Shown here in pieces: positions 25,582 to 33,894 of a DNA stretch of 64,000 nt. A model generated the notes under the pieces. That model had not been told where the DNA came from, ran no database searches, and worked only from the letters and a program-made list of their open reading frames with translations. Made by a program: the position numbers and the translations under genes. The DNA is from Mycobacterium ostraviense (lineage in GTDB: Bacteria > Actinomycetota > Actinomycetes > Mycobacteriales > Mycobacteriaceae), in NCBI RefSeq assembly GCF_002705925.1, contig NZ_NKRE01000001.1, forward strand, positions 2,621,282 through 2,685,281, given 5' to 3'. Within the stretch, counting starts at the first letter, position 1; each line of letters opens with the position of its first letter.

Positions 25582-26732
25582 GGCAGCGAGCGTCTTTGCC
25601 CGACGAGGCGGCGGACGGCGTCGTTGTCGGCGCCGAGTTCGGCGGCAGCTCCGCACGGCGGCGGCGGCGACGGTGGCAGCGCCGGGTATATCGATGTCGA
25701 TGCCGTCAGTGGTAGTGCCGCATAGCTGGCGGCGACGGCTGCCAGGGATACGTCGATGAGTTCGCCGCCGCCGCGGCCCAGCGATTCGGTGATCGCCTGG
25801 CTCGCCTCGACCCCGGCCAGCGGGTCGGCGATGGCGTCGCCGCAGAACACCGGCCCGGCTGCGGCGGATCCGACCAGGCCACCGGCCACGGCGGCGTCGT
25901 CACCGAACGCCGGCCGTCCGGACTGGTCGCCATAGCCGGTGATGCGCAACCAGATTCGCCCGGGCTGCGGCGCAATGTGGTCGGGCCCGAGCCGGCGTCG
26001 TGCCAACGCGGCTGGCCGCGAACCCTCGATCACGATGTCCGCGACGGTCAACAGCTGCCGCAACTCGTCGGCCTGTTCGTCGAAATCGAGGCAATACGAA
26101 AGCTTTTCACCGTTGATCCAGTCGAAGAAGGAGCGGTCGCCGGCGCGGGTGCCGTCGGGGCGGCGGGGGCTTTCGATTTTCACGACGGTCGCGCCCGCTC
26201 GGGCCAGCAGGTGCCCGCAGAGCGGACCGGCCCACATCGACGACAGGTCGACGACGAGCAGGCCGGCCGGCTCACGCACCGCTGCGCGCGGCCCGATGCG
26301 ACGAATCCGCGGCGGTGCGGGCGCCACCTCGCCGAGTGCCGCGGCGGGGATGTCGAGGAGCTGGGTCCGCTCGAGGATCGTGGACACGCACGACGTCGCG
26401 GCCCACCGCTGGATGGCGGGCCAGGGGTCTTCGGGCAGCCGATCGACCTGCAGCAGCGCGGGAACGGCGGCGGCGTCGTCGGGGCGCGATACAGTGATCG
26501 CGAGCCAGCCGTCGGCGGCCGCGAGCAACCGGGTGGCTCCGCCGGCCGACACCCGGCCCCGGCGGATCAGACCCAGCAACCCGGCCCGCCCGGTCAGCAG
26601 CGTGGCCGCATCGGCGGTGATCGTCTCGGCGCGGCTCAGCACGTTGGCGCGGGAGAAGTCGGGCGGCCCGCCGGGCAAACCGGTCAAATAGGCCAGCCCG
26701 CTCCTCCCCCACCTGGCCAGGGTGCAGCTCAC
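25575..26732 (-). CDS. Family III (CaiB/BaiF) CoA-transferase with rearranged halves
   Basis: This 385-residue protein has the CaiB/BaiF core. VVDLSSMWAGPLCGHLLA at about 160-177 is followed by AGATVVKIESPRRPDGTR. The SFFDWINGEKLSYCLDF block is near 201-217, ADIVIEGSRP near 231-240, and a GDAIADPLAG segment at 298-307 may hold the catalytic Asp. In ordinary members this core opens the protein. Here 155 residues precede it, including LLAAADGWLAITVSRPDD (about 69-86), which resembles the usual C-terminal part. After the core only about 50 residues remain. It starts with GTG at 26732, 29 bases after the hydratase gene. The substrate is unknown. Confidence 0.82.
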   Translation of the reverse strand: MSCTLARWGRSGLAYLTGLPGGPPDFSRANVLSRAETITADAATLLTGRAGLLGLIRRGRVSAGGATRLLAAADGWLAITVSRPDDAAAVPALLQVDRLPEDPWPAIQRWAATSCVSTILERTQLLDIPAAALGEVAPAPPRIRRIGPRAAVREPAGLLVVDLSSMWAGPLCGHLLARAGATVVKIESPRRPDGTRAGDRSFFDWINGEKLSYCLDFDEQADELRQLLTVADIVIEGSRPAALARRRLGPDHIAPQPGRIWLRITGYGDQSGRPAFGDDAAVAGGLVGSAAAGPVFCGDAIADPLAGVEASQAITESLGRGGGELIDVSLAAVAASYAALPLTASTSIYPALPPSPPPPCGAAAELGADNDAVRRLVGQRRSLPC

Positions 26733-26761
26733 CCAGCCGAGCGTAACGCTCGCGCGGCGGC

Positions 26762-27766
26762 TCAGAACTGCAGCGCGGTGAACCGCCAGTCCAGCACCTG
26801 CCGGTCCGGCTCGGCTGCGTCGCTGACGGCGTAGACCAGCGACCGCAGCCCCAGCACGCCGCCGTTCCCGGTGGCCTGGGCGGACTCGACGTGCAGCTCG
26901 CTGTAGAGGGTGTCACCCTCGCGCACCGGCCCGGTGTGGTCGCAGTGTTCCCAGCCGAGCACCGTCACCAGGTTCGGCAGCAATCGGCAGGCCTGCGCGA
27001 ACGCCAGCCCGATGGTGTGCCCACCGTAGACCAGACGTTGTCCACCTACCCGCGAATCATGGTGTGTTGCAGCGATATTCAGGGTGAGCCGGGCCAGCTC
27101 GGGGGCGCTGCTGACCAAATCGGCGGTGCTGTGCAGGACCGAACCCGCAATGCCGGCGTCGAAGTGCGGACCGGGCACCCGCCGCCGGAACACCTCGGCG
27201 TCCCAGCCGCTGGCGGGGTCGACGGCCGGTCCGGTCACGCCGGCGCCGATGCTGGACAAGTCATTGTCGGGGGTGCCGTCAGGCCGCCAATCCGGGCCGG
27301 CCGGCAGCATGGCGCACCGGTAGAAGTCGAGTACCAACCGATCGGCCTGGTCGACGGTCGTCATCCGCAGCGCCGCCAGTCCCGTTGGGGCACGGCCCGG
27401 TTTGGCCGTGTTGGCGCGCAACCCGACCACTTCGGTGCGGGTGTAGACGGTGTCGCCGATCACCGGGAATCGGTGAAACGTCAGCCCACGGTAGAACAGG
27501 TTGGCTTTGACCCGCTGGGTCACCAGGGTCGACTGCCCGATCGCCACGTTGCAGACCAGGCCCGGGTGCGCCAGCGGGCCTGGCTCGCCGGTCACCGCCG
27601 CGCACAGCTCCGCATCCAGGGCCAGCCGCAGCCGGTCGCTCACGATCGCCTGATGGGCCGCGGCCAGCCCCGGCGACAGCGTCATCGCCGGCGCCCAGTC
27701 GAATGTCTGGCCCACCGAGAGGTCGTCGAAGAAGGGCCCGCCCTGGCGGATGTCCGCGTATGTCAC
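26762..27766 (-). CDS. Double-hotdog (R)-hydratase-like protein
   Basis: This 334-residue protein is a tandem hotdog of the MaoC/mesaconyl-CoA hydratase type, which adds water to an enoyl-CoA. The N-terminal hotdog contains GPFFDDLSVGQTF and NLFYRGLTFHRFPVIGDTV. The second contains FDAGIAGSVLHSTADL and REGDTLYSELHVES. H37Rv Rv0216, the equivalent, is known as a double-hotdog structure. The GTG at 27766 gives MTYADIRQGG; the frame extends upstream to 28084 only by running into divergent fadE3. It heads an operon with the CoA-transferase and amidohydrolase. Confidence 0.87.
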   Translation of the reverse strand: MTYADIRQGGPFFDDLSVGQTFDWAPAMTLSPGLAAAHQAIVSDRLRLALDAELCAAVTGEPGPLAHPGLVCNVAIGQSTLVTQRVKANLFYRGLTFHRFPVIGDTVYTRTEVVGLRANTAKPGRAPTGLAALRMTTVDQADRLVLDFYRCAMLPAGPDWRPDGTPDNDLSSIGAGVTGPAVDPASGWDAEVFRRRVPGPHFDAGIAGSVLHSTADLVSSAPELARLTLNIAATHHDSRVGGQRLVYGGHTIGLAFAQACRLLPNLVTVLGWEHCDHTGPVREGDTLYSELHVESAQATGNGGVLGLRSLVYAVSDAAEPDRQVLDWRFTALQF

Positions 27767-27805
27767 AACGCCACATGCTGGCAGCCGGTCGAAGCGAGGG
27801 TCAAT

Positions 27806-28981
27806 ATGACACGGGTGAGCAATGAGCTGAATCACGAAGAAGCGATGCTGGTCGACACCGTGCGGGCCTTCATCGACCGGGACGTGAAACCGAACGTCCG
27901 CGAGGTGGAGCACGCCAACGCCTACCCCGAGGCGTGGATCGAGCAGATGAAGCGGATCGGCATCTTCGGGCTGGCCGTTCCCGAAGAGTACGGGGGGTCG
28001 CCGGTGTCGATGCCGTGCTATGTGCAGGTCACCCAGGAGCTGGCCCGCGGCTGGATGAGCCTCGCCGGGGCGATGGGCGGGCATACCGTGGTGGCCAAGC
28101 TGCTGACGCTGTTCGGCACCGAAGATCAGCAGCGGACATATCTGCCGCCGATGGCCACCGGCGAGCTGCGGGCAACCATGGCGCTCACCGAGCCCAGCGG
28201 CGGCTCCGACCTGCAGAACATGTCGACCACCGCGCTGCCGGATCCCGCCCAGGGCTCCGGCGGCTTGCGGATCAACGGCGCCAAGACCTGGATCACCAAC
28301 GCGCGCCGCTCCGGGCTGATCGCGTTGCTGTGCAAGACCGATCCCAATGCCCTACCGCGCCATAAGGGAATCTCGATCGTGCTGGTCGAGCCCGGACCGG
28401 GCCTGACGGTGTCCCGGGACCTGCCCAAGCTGGGCTACAAGGGCGTCGAGTCCTGCGAGCTGTCCTTCGACGACTACCAGGTGCCGGTGTCGGCAGTTCT
28501 GGGAAGCCGTATGGGAGAAGGCTTTTCGCAGATGATGAAGGGCCTCGAAACGGGCCGCATCCAAGTGGCGGCCCGTGCCCTGGGGGTGGCGACCGCGGCG
28601 CTGGAGGACGCGCTCGCCTATGCCCAGCAGCGGGAGAGCTTCGGTCAGCCGATTTGGAAGCATCAGGCCGTCGGCAACTATCTGGCCGACATGGCAACCA
28701 AACTCACCGCCGCGCGCCAACTGACCCGCTACGCCGCCGAGCGCTACGACAGCGGACAGCGCTGTGACATGGAGGCCGGAATGGCCAAGCTGTTCGCCTC
28801 CGAGGTGGCGATGGAGATCACCCTGAACGCGGTCCGCATCCACGGCGGCTACGGCTACTCAACCGAATACGACGTCGAGCGCTATTTCCGCGATGCGCCG
28901 CTGATGATCGTCGGCGAAGGCACCAACGAGATCCAGCGCAATGTGATCGCCGGACAACTGGTGGCCCGAGGCGGCATCTAG
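27806..28981 (+). CDS. fadE3: Acyl-CoA dehydrogenase FadE3
   Basis: This 391-residue acyl-CoA dehydrogenase of normal length oxidises an acyl-CoA to the 2-enoyl-CoA with FAD. It has the N-terminal helical domain, then MALTEPSGGSDLQNM and KTWITNARRSG (flavin contacts). Near the C terminus are RIHGGYGYSTEYDVERYFRD and VGEGTNEIQRNVI, where the catalytic Glu lies in the GEGTNE segment. The ATG at 27806 follows GAGGG. Longer upstream reading is antisense to the hydratase gene. It is divergent from the hydratase/CoA-transferase operon by only 39 bases, so control is probably shared. It is the equivalent of Rv0215c. Confidence 0.92.
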   Translation: MTRVSNELNHEEAMLVDTVRAFIDRDVKPNVREVEHANAYPEAWIEQMKRIGIFGLAVPEEYGGSPVSMPCYVQVTQELARGWMSLAGAMGGHTVVAKLLTLFGTEDQQRTYLPPMATGELRATMALTEPSGGSDLQNMSTTALPDPAQGSGGLRINGAKTWITNARRSGLIALLCKTDPNALPRHKGISIVLVEPGPGLTVSRDLPKLGYKGVESCELSFDDYQVPVSAVLGSRMGEGFSQMMKGLETGRIQVAARALGVATAALEDALAYAQQRESFGQPIWKHQAVGNYLADMATKLTAARQLTRYAAERYDSGQRCDMEAGMAKLFASEVAMEITLNAVRIHGGYGYSTEYDVERYFRDAPLMIVGEGTNEIQRNVIAGQLVARGGI

Positions 28982-29062
28982 CCCGTACCCGGCCGGCCGG
29001 TGCTGTATATTTGCCTGACTTCGCCCAGGGAACCCAAGGGTAGGCACCAAAGGAGGGCAGCC

Positions 29063-29470
29063 ATGAGTTATCCGCCAGGGCCGTACGGAGGTTCCCCCGA
29101 GTGGCAAGGCCAGCAGCCGGGCTGGCAGGGTCAACAGCCGCAACCCGGTTGGCCGGCCCCGCAACCCGGCTACGCACCAGAGCCGGACAACTACCTCGTC
29201 TGGGCGATTCTGGCCACAATCTTGTGCTGCCTCCCGTTCGGGATCGTGTCGATCGTGTACTCCACCAAGGTCTCCGGGCTGTGGGCCCAAGGCCGCTACG
29301 CCGAGGCGCAGGCCGCATCCGCCAACGCCAAGAAATGGGCCATCATCAGTGCGATCGCCGGGGCAGTCGTCGGCGTGATCGTCGGGGTGATTTACGTGAT
29401 CCTGATTGCTGTGGCCGTGTCGGTCGACCACAACATGCCCTCCACTGTCACCACCTATTCCGGTTACTGA
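29063..29470 (+). CDS. CD225/dispanin-type small membrane protein
   Basis: This 135-residue protein has a Pro/Gln/Gly-rich N terminus (residues 1-45, with repeats of PGWQGQQP type) and two membrane helices. The first hydrophobic segment, LVWAILATILCCLPFGIVSIVYS, holds the CCxPxG feature of the CD225 family. The loop TKVSGLWAQGRYAEAQAASANAKKW matches the conserved CD225 loop. The second helix ends near residue 120. A perfect AAGGAGG precedes the ATG by about eight bases. Family members are common in actinobacteria, but their role is unknown. It stands alone between fadE3 and the convergent crotonase. Confidence 0.87.
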   Translation: MSYPPGPYGGSPEWQGQQPGWQGQQPQPGWPAPQPGYAPEPDNYLVWAILATILCCLPFGIVSIVYSTKVSGLWAQGRYAEAQAASANAKKWAIISAIAGAVVGVIVGVIYVILIAVAVSVDHNMPSTVTTYSGY

Positions 29471-29508
29471 CCGAGGCGTTCCAACGTTGCGCGCCAGCAG
29501 GTCTGGGC

Positions 29509-30462
29509 CTAGCCGGCGGCGGCCGAGATGGCATCCACCAGGCCCCAGGCCAGTGCGGTCTCGGCGTCGATAGTTCGGCCGGAGAGCACCAGATATGCCG
29601 TGCGCCAGCGTCCGATCCGTCGGGTGATGCTGACGGTGCCGCCGGCCCCGGGGATCAGTCCCAGGCTCAGTTCCGGCAGCCCGAACACCGAGTCGGGCCG
29701 GGCCACGACCCATCCGCAGAACGCCGCCATCTCCAGCCCGCTGCCCAGCACCCGCCCGTGCACCTCGGCGCGGCACGCCCGGCCAAGCCTGGCTCTGATT
29801 TCGTCGAGGACCAGCGCTGGACTATGCCGGGTGCGGGCAAAGTGCGCGCTTACCGGATCGGCAAAGGTGCCGAACTCGGCAAGGTCTCCACCACTGCAAA
29901 ACGATGGACCGTTGCCGCTCAACACGATTCCAGTAACCGACGGGTCGAGCTGAGCGACGGTCAGCGCTTCCAGCAGTGCGCCGCGCACATCGGTGGAAAA
30001 CGCATTGTGGCGGTGTGGGCGATTGAACCGGATCTGCAGGGTGTCCTGGTCGCGTTCCACGAGCACCGCGTCGGCCGTGCCCGCAGCGGCAGCCGGGCCG
30101 CGGTCTTCGAGCCAGCTAGCGAACTCGGGTCCGGCCTGCAGGGTCGAATAGGCCAGTGATTCGGTGACCACGCCGGCCAGTGTCGTACCGGCGGGATCCA
30201 GGGCCCGTAGCACGTCGTCGCACATGGCGCTGGCCTGGGGCCAGCGTCGGCAGCGCCGCGTCACCTCGGCCAGTGCGTCGGGCACTGACGCCACGGTGAC
30301 CACCCGGCGATCGCCACACGGCTCGTCAGCCAGCGTGAAAGTCGCTGTATCGAGCCAGAATTCATCGGTAGGCGGGCCGTGAGCGACGATCACGCCCGGC
30401 GGCGAGGCCACACCGGCGTCCCGCTCGTCCGCGGGATCCGACAGGTCAACCACACGCAGCAT
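29509..30462 (-). CDS. Crotonase-family protein with permuted or degenerate N-terminal segment
   Basis: The crotonase core begins near residue 130 (VLVERDQDTLQIRFNRPHRHNAF). It has both oxyanion segments, SFCSGGDLAEFG near 187 and GRVLGSGLEMAAF near 237, then GLPELSLGLIPGAGG. It stops soon after LVDAISAAAG, without the usual C-terminal helical region. The first 125 residues include VTESLAYSTLQAGPEFASWL, which resembles the C terminus of other crotonases. The protein therefore looks permuted or a fusion with a degenerate copy. Its ATG lies three bases after the fadD4 stop, so the two are co-transcribed. Hydratase activity is likely but not certain. Confidence 0.8.
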   Translation of the reverse strand: MLRVVDLSDPADERDAGVASPPGVIVAHGPPTDEFWLDTATFTLADEPCGDRRVVTVASVPDALAEVTRRCRRWPQASAMCDDVLRALDPAGTTLAGVVTESLAYSTLQAGPEFASWLEDRGPAAAAGTADAVLVERDQDTLQIRFNRPHRHNAFSTDVRGALLEALTVAQLDPSVTGIVLSGNGPSFCSGGDLAEFGTFADPVSAHFARTRHSPALVLDEIRARLGRACRAEVHGRVLGSGLEMAAFCGWVVARPDSVFGLPELSLGLIPGAGGTVSITRRIGRWRTAYLVLSGRTIDAETALAWGLVDAISAAAG

Positions 30463-30465
30463 CGG

Positions 30466-31995
30466 TCAGGCCGAATACTTCTCGATCAGCCCGTCCTTGT
30501 AGAGCTTGCCGGTGTCGGTGCGCGGCAACTGCGCCTCGAAAGCGATGGCCTTCGGACATTTGAAGTGCGACAGCCGATCACGCAACCACGCCAGCAGTTC
30601 AGCAGCGAATTCCTCGGTGGCGTCAGCCGGGTCGACGGTCTGCACCGACGCCATCACCCGCTGTCCCATCTCGTCGTCGGGAACACCGAAAACCGCGGCG
30701 TCGAGCACTTTCGGGTGCGTCACCAACACGTTTTCGGTTTCCTGCGGGTAGATGTTGACGCCGCCGGAAATGATCATGTGATGGCGGCGGTCGGTCAGAT
30801 ACAGGTAGCCCTCGTCGTCGAGATAGCCGATGTCGCCCACCGTCACCCAACCGTGCTTGTCGCGCGACGCAGCGGTTTTCGACGGATCGTTGAGGTATTC
30901 GAAGGAGTATCCACCCTCGAAATAGATCTCACCCGGCTGGCCAGGCGGGAGTTCGTTGCCGTCGGGGTCCAGGATATGAACCGCGCCCTGCATCGGCTTG
31001 CCGACCGAACCGGGGTGCGCCAGCCAATCCCCGGCGGTGATCAGCGTGGACCCGATGGCTTCGGAAGACGCGTAGTACTCGTCGACGATCGGTCCCCACC
31101 AGTCCATCATCTGCTTCTTGATCTCGACCGGACACGGCGCCGCAGCGTGCATCACCCGCTTCAGGCTGGACATATCGTACGAATTACGCACCGAATCAGG
31201 AAGTTTCAGCATCCTGGTGAACATCGCCGGCACGAACTGGCCGTGCGTCACCCGGTAGCGCTGGATGGCGTCGAGCGCCGACTCGGCATCGAACTTCTCC
31301 ATCACCACGGTGGTGATACCGCCGGCCTGGGCGCTCATCGACCATACCGACGGGGCGGTGTGGTATAGCGGCGCCGGGCTCAGGTACACCGAATCGCGGT
31401 CTATCCAATACTCGATCAGCGCCGACATCATCCCGGGCGCCTGATCCGGTGGGACATGCGGTAATTCGCGTTTGATTCCCTTGGGCCGGCCGGTGGTTCC
31501 CGACGAGTACTGCAGCAGGTCGCCTTCCAGTTCGTCCTCGATCGGTGTACCGGGTTGGCCGGCAACGCATTCCGGGTATCGCTCCCAGCCCGGCAGGTCG
31601 CCGTCGGCGATGATCAGCAGCTCCGGCAGCCCTCGGGGAAGATGGCCGGCCAGGGCCGCGCAGGTGTCGCGCAGCGCCGCGGACCCGACAATCGCCCTGG
31701 CGCTGCTGTTGTCGACGACGTAGGCTGCCTCGGCGGCGCTCAGGTGGGTGTTGATCGGTACGTAGTACAAGCCGCTGCGACGTGCCGCCCACATGACCGC
31801 GTGGATGTGCTCGTTGTTCTCCATCAGAATGGCGACGACGTCGCCTTCCCGTAGCCCGGCCTGACGGAATCGGTGCGCCAGTCGATTGGCTCGGGTTTCG
31901 AGCTCTCCGAACGTGACGACCGTCCCGGACGGGTGCAGGATAACAGCGGGTTTGTTGGCACTTTTCTCATCGCCCGAGTGCTGGCGGATCTGCAT
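30466..31995 (-). CDS. fadD4: Fatty-acyl-CoA/AMP ligase FadD4
   Basis: This 509-residue ANL ligase activates a fatty acid with ATP. The P-loop is LQYSSGTTGRPKGIKREL (about residues 155-172). The A5 region is DEYYASSEAIGSTLI. The hinge segment is GDIGYLDDEGYLYLTDRRHH, with GGVNIYPQE following, and the C-terminal lysine is in RTDTGKLYKDGL. The ATG at 31995 gives MQIRQHSGDEKSANKPAV, matching the family opening; upstream codons to 32133 are not family-like. It is followed directly by the crotonase. It is the equivalent of Rv0214. Chain length is not deducible. Confidence 0.92.
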   Translation of the reverse strand: MQIRQHSGDEKSANKPAVILHPSGTVVTFGELETRANRLAHRFRQAGLREGDVVAILMENNEHIHAVMWAARRSGLYYVPINTHLSAAEAAYVVDNSSARAIVGSAALRDTCAALAGHLPRGLPELLIIADGDLPGWERYPECVAGQPGTPIEDELEGDLLQYSSGTTGRPKGIKRELPHVPPDQAPGMMSALIEYWIDRDSVYLSPAPLYHTAPSVWSMSAQAGGITTVVMEKFDAESALDAIQRYRVTHGQFVPAMFTRMLKLPDSVRNSYDMSSLKRVMHAAAPCPVEIKKQMMDWWGPIVDEYYASSEAIGSTLITAGDWLAHPGSVGKPMQGAVHILDPDGNELPPGQPGEIYFEGGYSFEYLNDPSKTAASRDKHGWVTVGDIGYLDDEGYLYLTDRRHHMIISGGVNIYPQETENVLVTHPKVLDAAVFGVPDDEMGQRVMASVQTVDPADATEEFAAELLAWLRDRLSHFKCPKAIAFEAQLPRTDTGKLYKDGLIEKYSA

Positions 31996-32193
31996 GAGCC
32001 GACTGTACGTCGCATCCTGGTTACTGGGGCAAGAGGGCGCGGTCCGCGGTGCCAGCCGCCCGAGTTGGGCTACCGAGCGATCATCGATGTCAACCAACCG
32101 GCTCCAACGATCCGGCCCCAGCCCCCGAGCCATATGGATGACCGTGCCGCGCTATGTATTTCAGCGTGGACGCGACTGGCAAACCGTCGATCG

Positions 32194-33423
32194 TCAGGTG
32201 CCCGGCCCTAGCGCGGCGCCGATGAGGGCTAGGTGAGCGACGGCCAAACTCATCGGCAGGGCTGCATCTTCAGCCGCTAACCGGGCAACGGTTGAGGCGT
32301 CATAACTTACAGCCGCCGCGACGTGGTTAGCGGCCTTCATGGGGTCACCCGCTGCCAAATCTGCTTGCGCTGCCCACAACTCGTTCCCGGTGACAGTTGC
32401 CGCCTTCCCCAGCTCGGCTACGTTGTCGTCGACGACGTGATGTATCAAGGTCTCGTCAGCCCGGAGGATCTCGCCGGGGACCGCTGCGATCCGGGCAGCC
32501 TTCACCGCCAAATAGTGTTCAAGACTGCTCGGATCAGCGAGCGAGGTTGGCAGTGCCGACGCCTCGGGTGGCAGCCCGGCGAGCATACGGAGGTCAGTAC
32601 TGACCAGTTGCGCGGGTAGGGCAGCGTCTTCGGCGACCAAGCGGGCCGCGGTCCGGACGTCGTAATCGACGGCCCTGGCGACCTCGCCCACAGCCGGGAC
32701 CAACTTGCCCGCGCTGACGTCGGCGGCGGCCGCCGCGAGGGCGGTCTGGGTCACGGCTGCCGCACTAGAGAGCTGGCTGACGTTGTCGGCCCACACGGCA
32801 GCCACCATGGCCTCGTCAGTGGTCACTATCTCCCCGAGGACCCCGATAACGTCACGGGTCGCAGCAGCGGGGTTGCCCAGCGGGCTCACTAGGCCGGCGA
32901 GATTTCCCAGCGCCTGCTGCCACGGCACCATTTGGGCGGCCGCAGCCGATGCTCCGCCGTGATAGCCCACCAGCGCAGTGACATTACGGGCCCACAGCTC
33001 GTCGTACGCGCCCTCGATGGCGGCGATCAAGGGGCCGTTGAGGCCCAACAGGTTTGACCGCACCGCCGATACGAACTGCATGCGGTTGGCCGTGACCTCC
33101 ATGGGATGCGCCACCGCAGCCTTCGCGGCCTCGAAAATGCCGGCCACCGTTTTGGCCTGCGTGGCCGCAGTCACGGCGTGGGACGCCGCCCTGCGCAGCC
33201 ACCCCGCATACCGGGTGGCTACGGCCGTCATCGCGATCGATGCCGGCCCTTGCCAGGGTCCCCCCGCCAGCCCGGCGGTCACCGACCCGAAACATTCCGC
33301 AGCCGAACCCAGCTCGTCGCCCAAACCAGCCCATGACGCCGCGGCGCCCAACATCGGTTCCGAGCCTGCGCCACAATACATTTGCGCCGAAGTGATCTCC
33401 GGGCACAGCACCGCAAAATTCAT
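32194..33423 (-). CDS. PPE-family protein with duplicated C-terminal module
   Basis: This 409-residue protein starts [20 protein letters not shown]. The helical PPE domain covers about residues 1-170 and includes [11 protein letters not shown] (WxG). The usual LPPE is LCPE here, with Cys7 for the first Pro. The C-terminal part is neither PGRS nor MPTR. Instead residues 195-273 and 315-393 align without gaps at an offset of 120, sharing DNV, RLxAEDAALP and VDYD/VSYD positions. A good AAGGG lies nine bases before ATG 33423. No PE or ESX partner is adjacent. It occupies the place of nadR/Rv0213c. ESX-5 export is inferred from the family. Confidence 0.88.
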   Translation of the reverse strand: MNFAVLCPEITSAQMYCGAGSEPMLGAAASWAGLGDELGSAAECFGSVTAGLAGGPWQGPASIAMTAVATRYAGWLRRAASHAVTAATQAKTVAGIFEAAKAAVAHPMEVTANRMQFVSAVRSNLLGLNGPLIAAIEGAYDELWARNVTALVGYHGGASAAAAQMVPWQQALGNLAGLVSPLGNPAAATRDVIGVLGEIVTTDEAMVAAVWADNVSQLSSAAAVTQTALAAAAADVSAGKLVPAVGEVARAVDYDVRTAARLVAEDAALPAQLVSTDLRMLAGLPPEASALPTSLADPSSLEHYLAVKAARIAAVPGEILRADETLIHHVVDDNVAELGKAATVTGNELWAAQADLAAGDPMKAANHVAAAVSYDASTVARLAAEDAALPMSLAVAHLALIGAALGPGT

Positions 33424-33894
33424 CACCAACATCCCTTCTTCAGCAGGCTTTGCCTCGGCTGGCCGCCACGGCAGCGCTGTACAGGTGAACCGCTAACCTG
33501 GCGACCTGGAACTTGGCGTGCAAGGCGTACGGCGCAAACGTCCGCAACGGCAACCACCGTGGGCGCAAAGTCGCGCGGGTTGTCGCATGAACCGTCATCC
33601 CCATGTCGCGGCCCCTGTCACATGCTCGGCATATCGTCGAATCGGTTGCGAGGCATCCTATGACAGCGTGTGTCGGGAATTCCGGGATTTCGCCGATCCG
33701 CAGTGACGAATCGGTATCGGCTAGGGTTGGCGCTATCGGCTGCGACCGGACAGCTGCCGCGTTGGACGCACCCGGCCGTCACCAGGCGGTTCGCCGAAGC
33801 CGCGTCTGCCCGGCCGGATTCGGAACCCAACCGAGGCAGACCAGTAAAGCCGGTGGTGTCAAAGGTGGCCAGCGATACGAAAGCTGGTCGGCCC
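33424..33894. other. Intergenic region without a supported gene
   Basis: These 471 bases between the PPE start and the pckA stop contain short open frames with no family resemblance. A TAGGGT hexamer at 33722-33727 with GTGACG upstream could be a plus-strand promoter left from the genes that stand here in H37Rv. I see no trace of NadR or of the Rv0213c product. Confidence 0.5.

Noticed and set aside
26891-27805. 305-codon upstream extension of fadE3
   Set aside because: The extension is antisense to the hydratase gene and has no family similarity; ATG 27806 gives the normal length.
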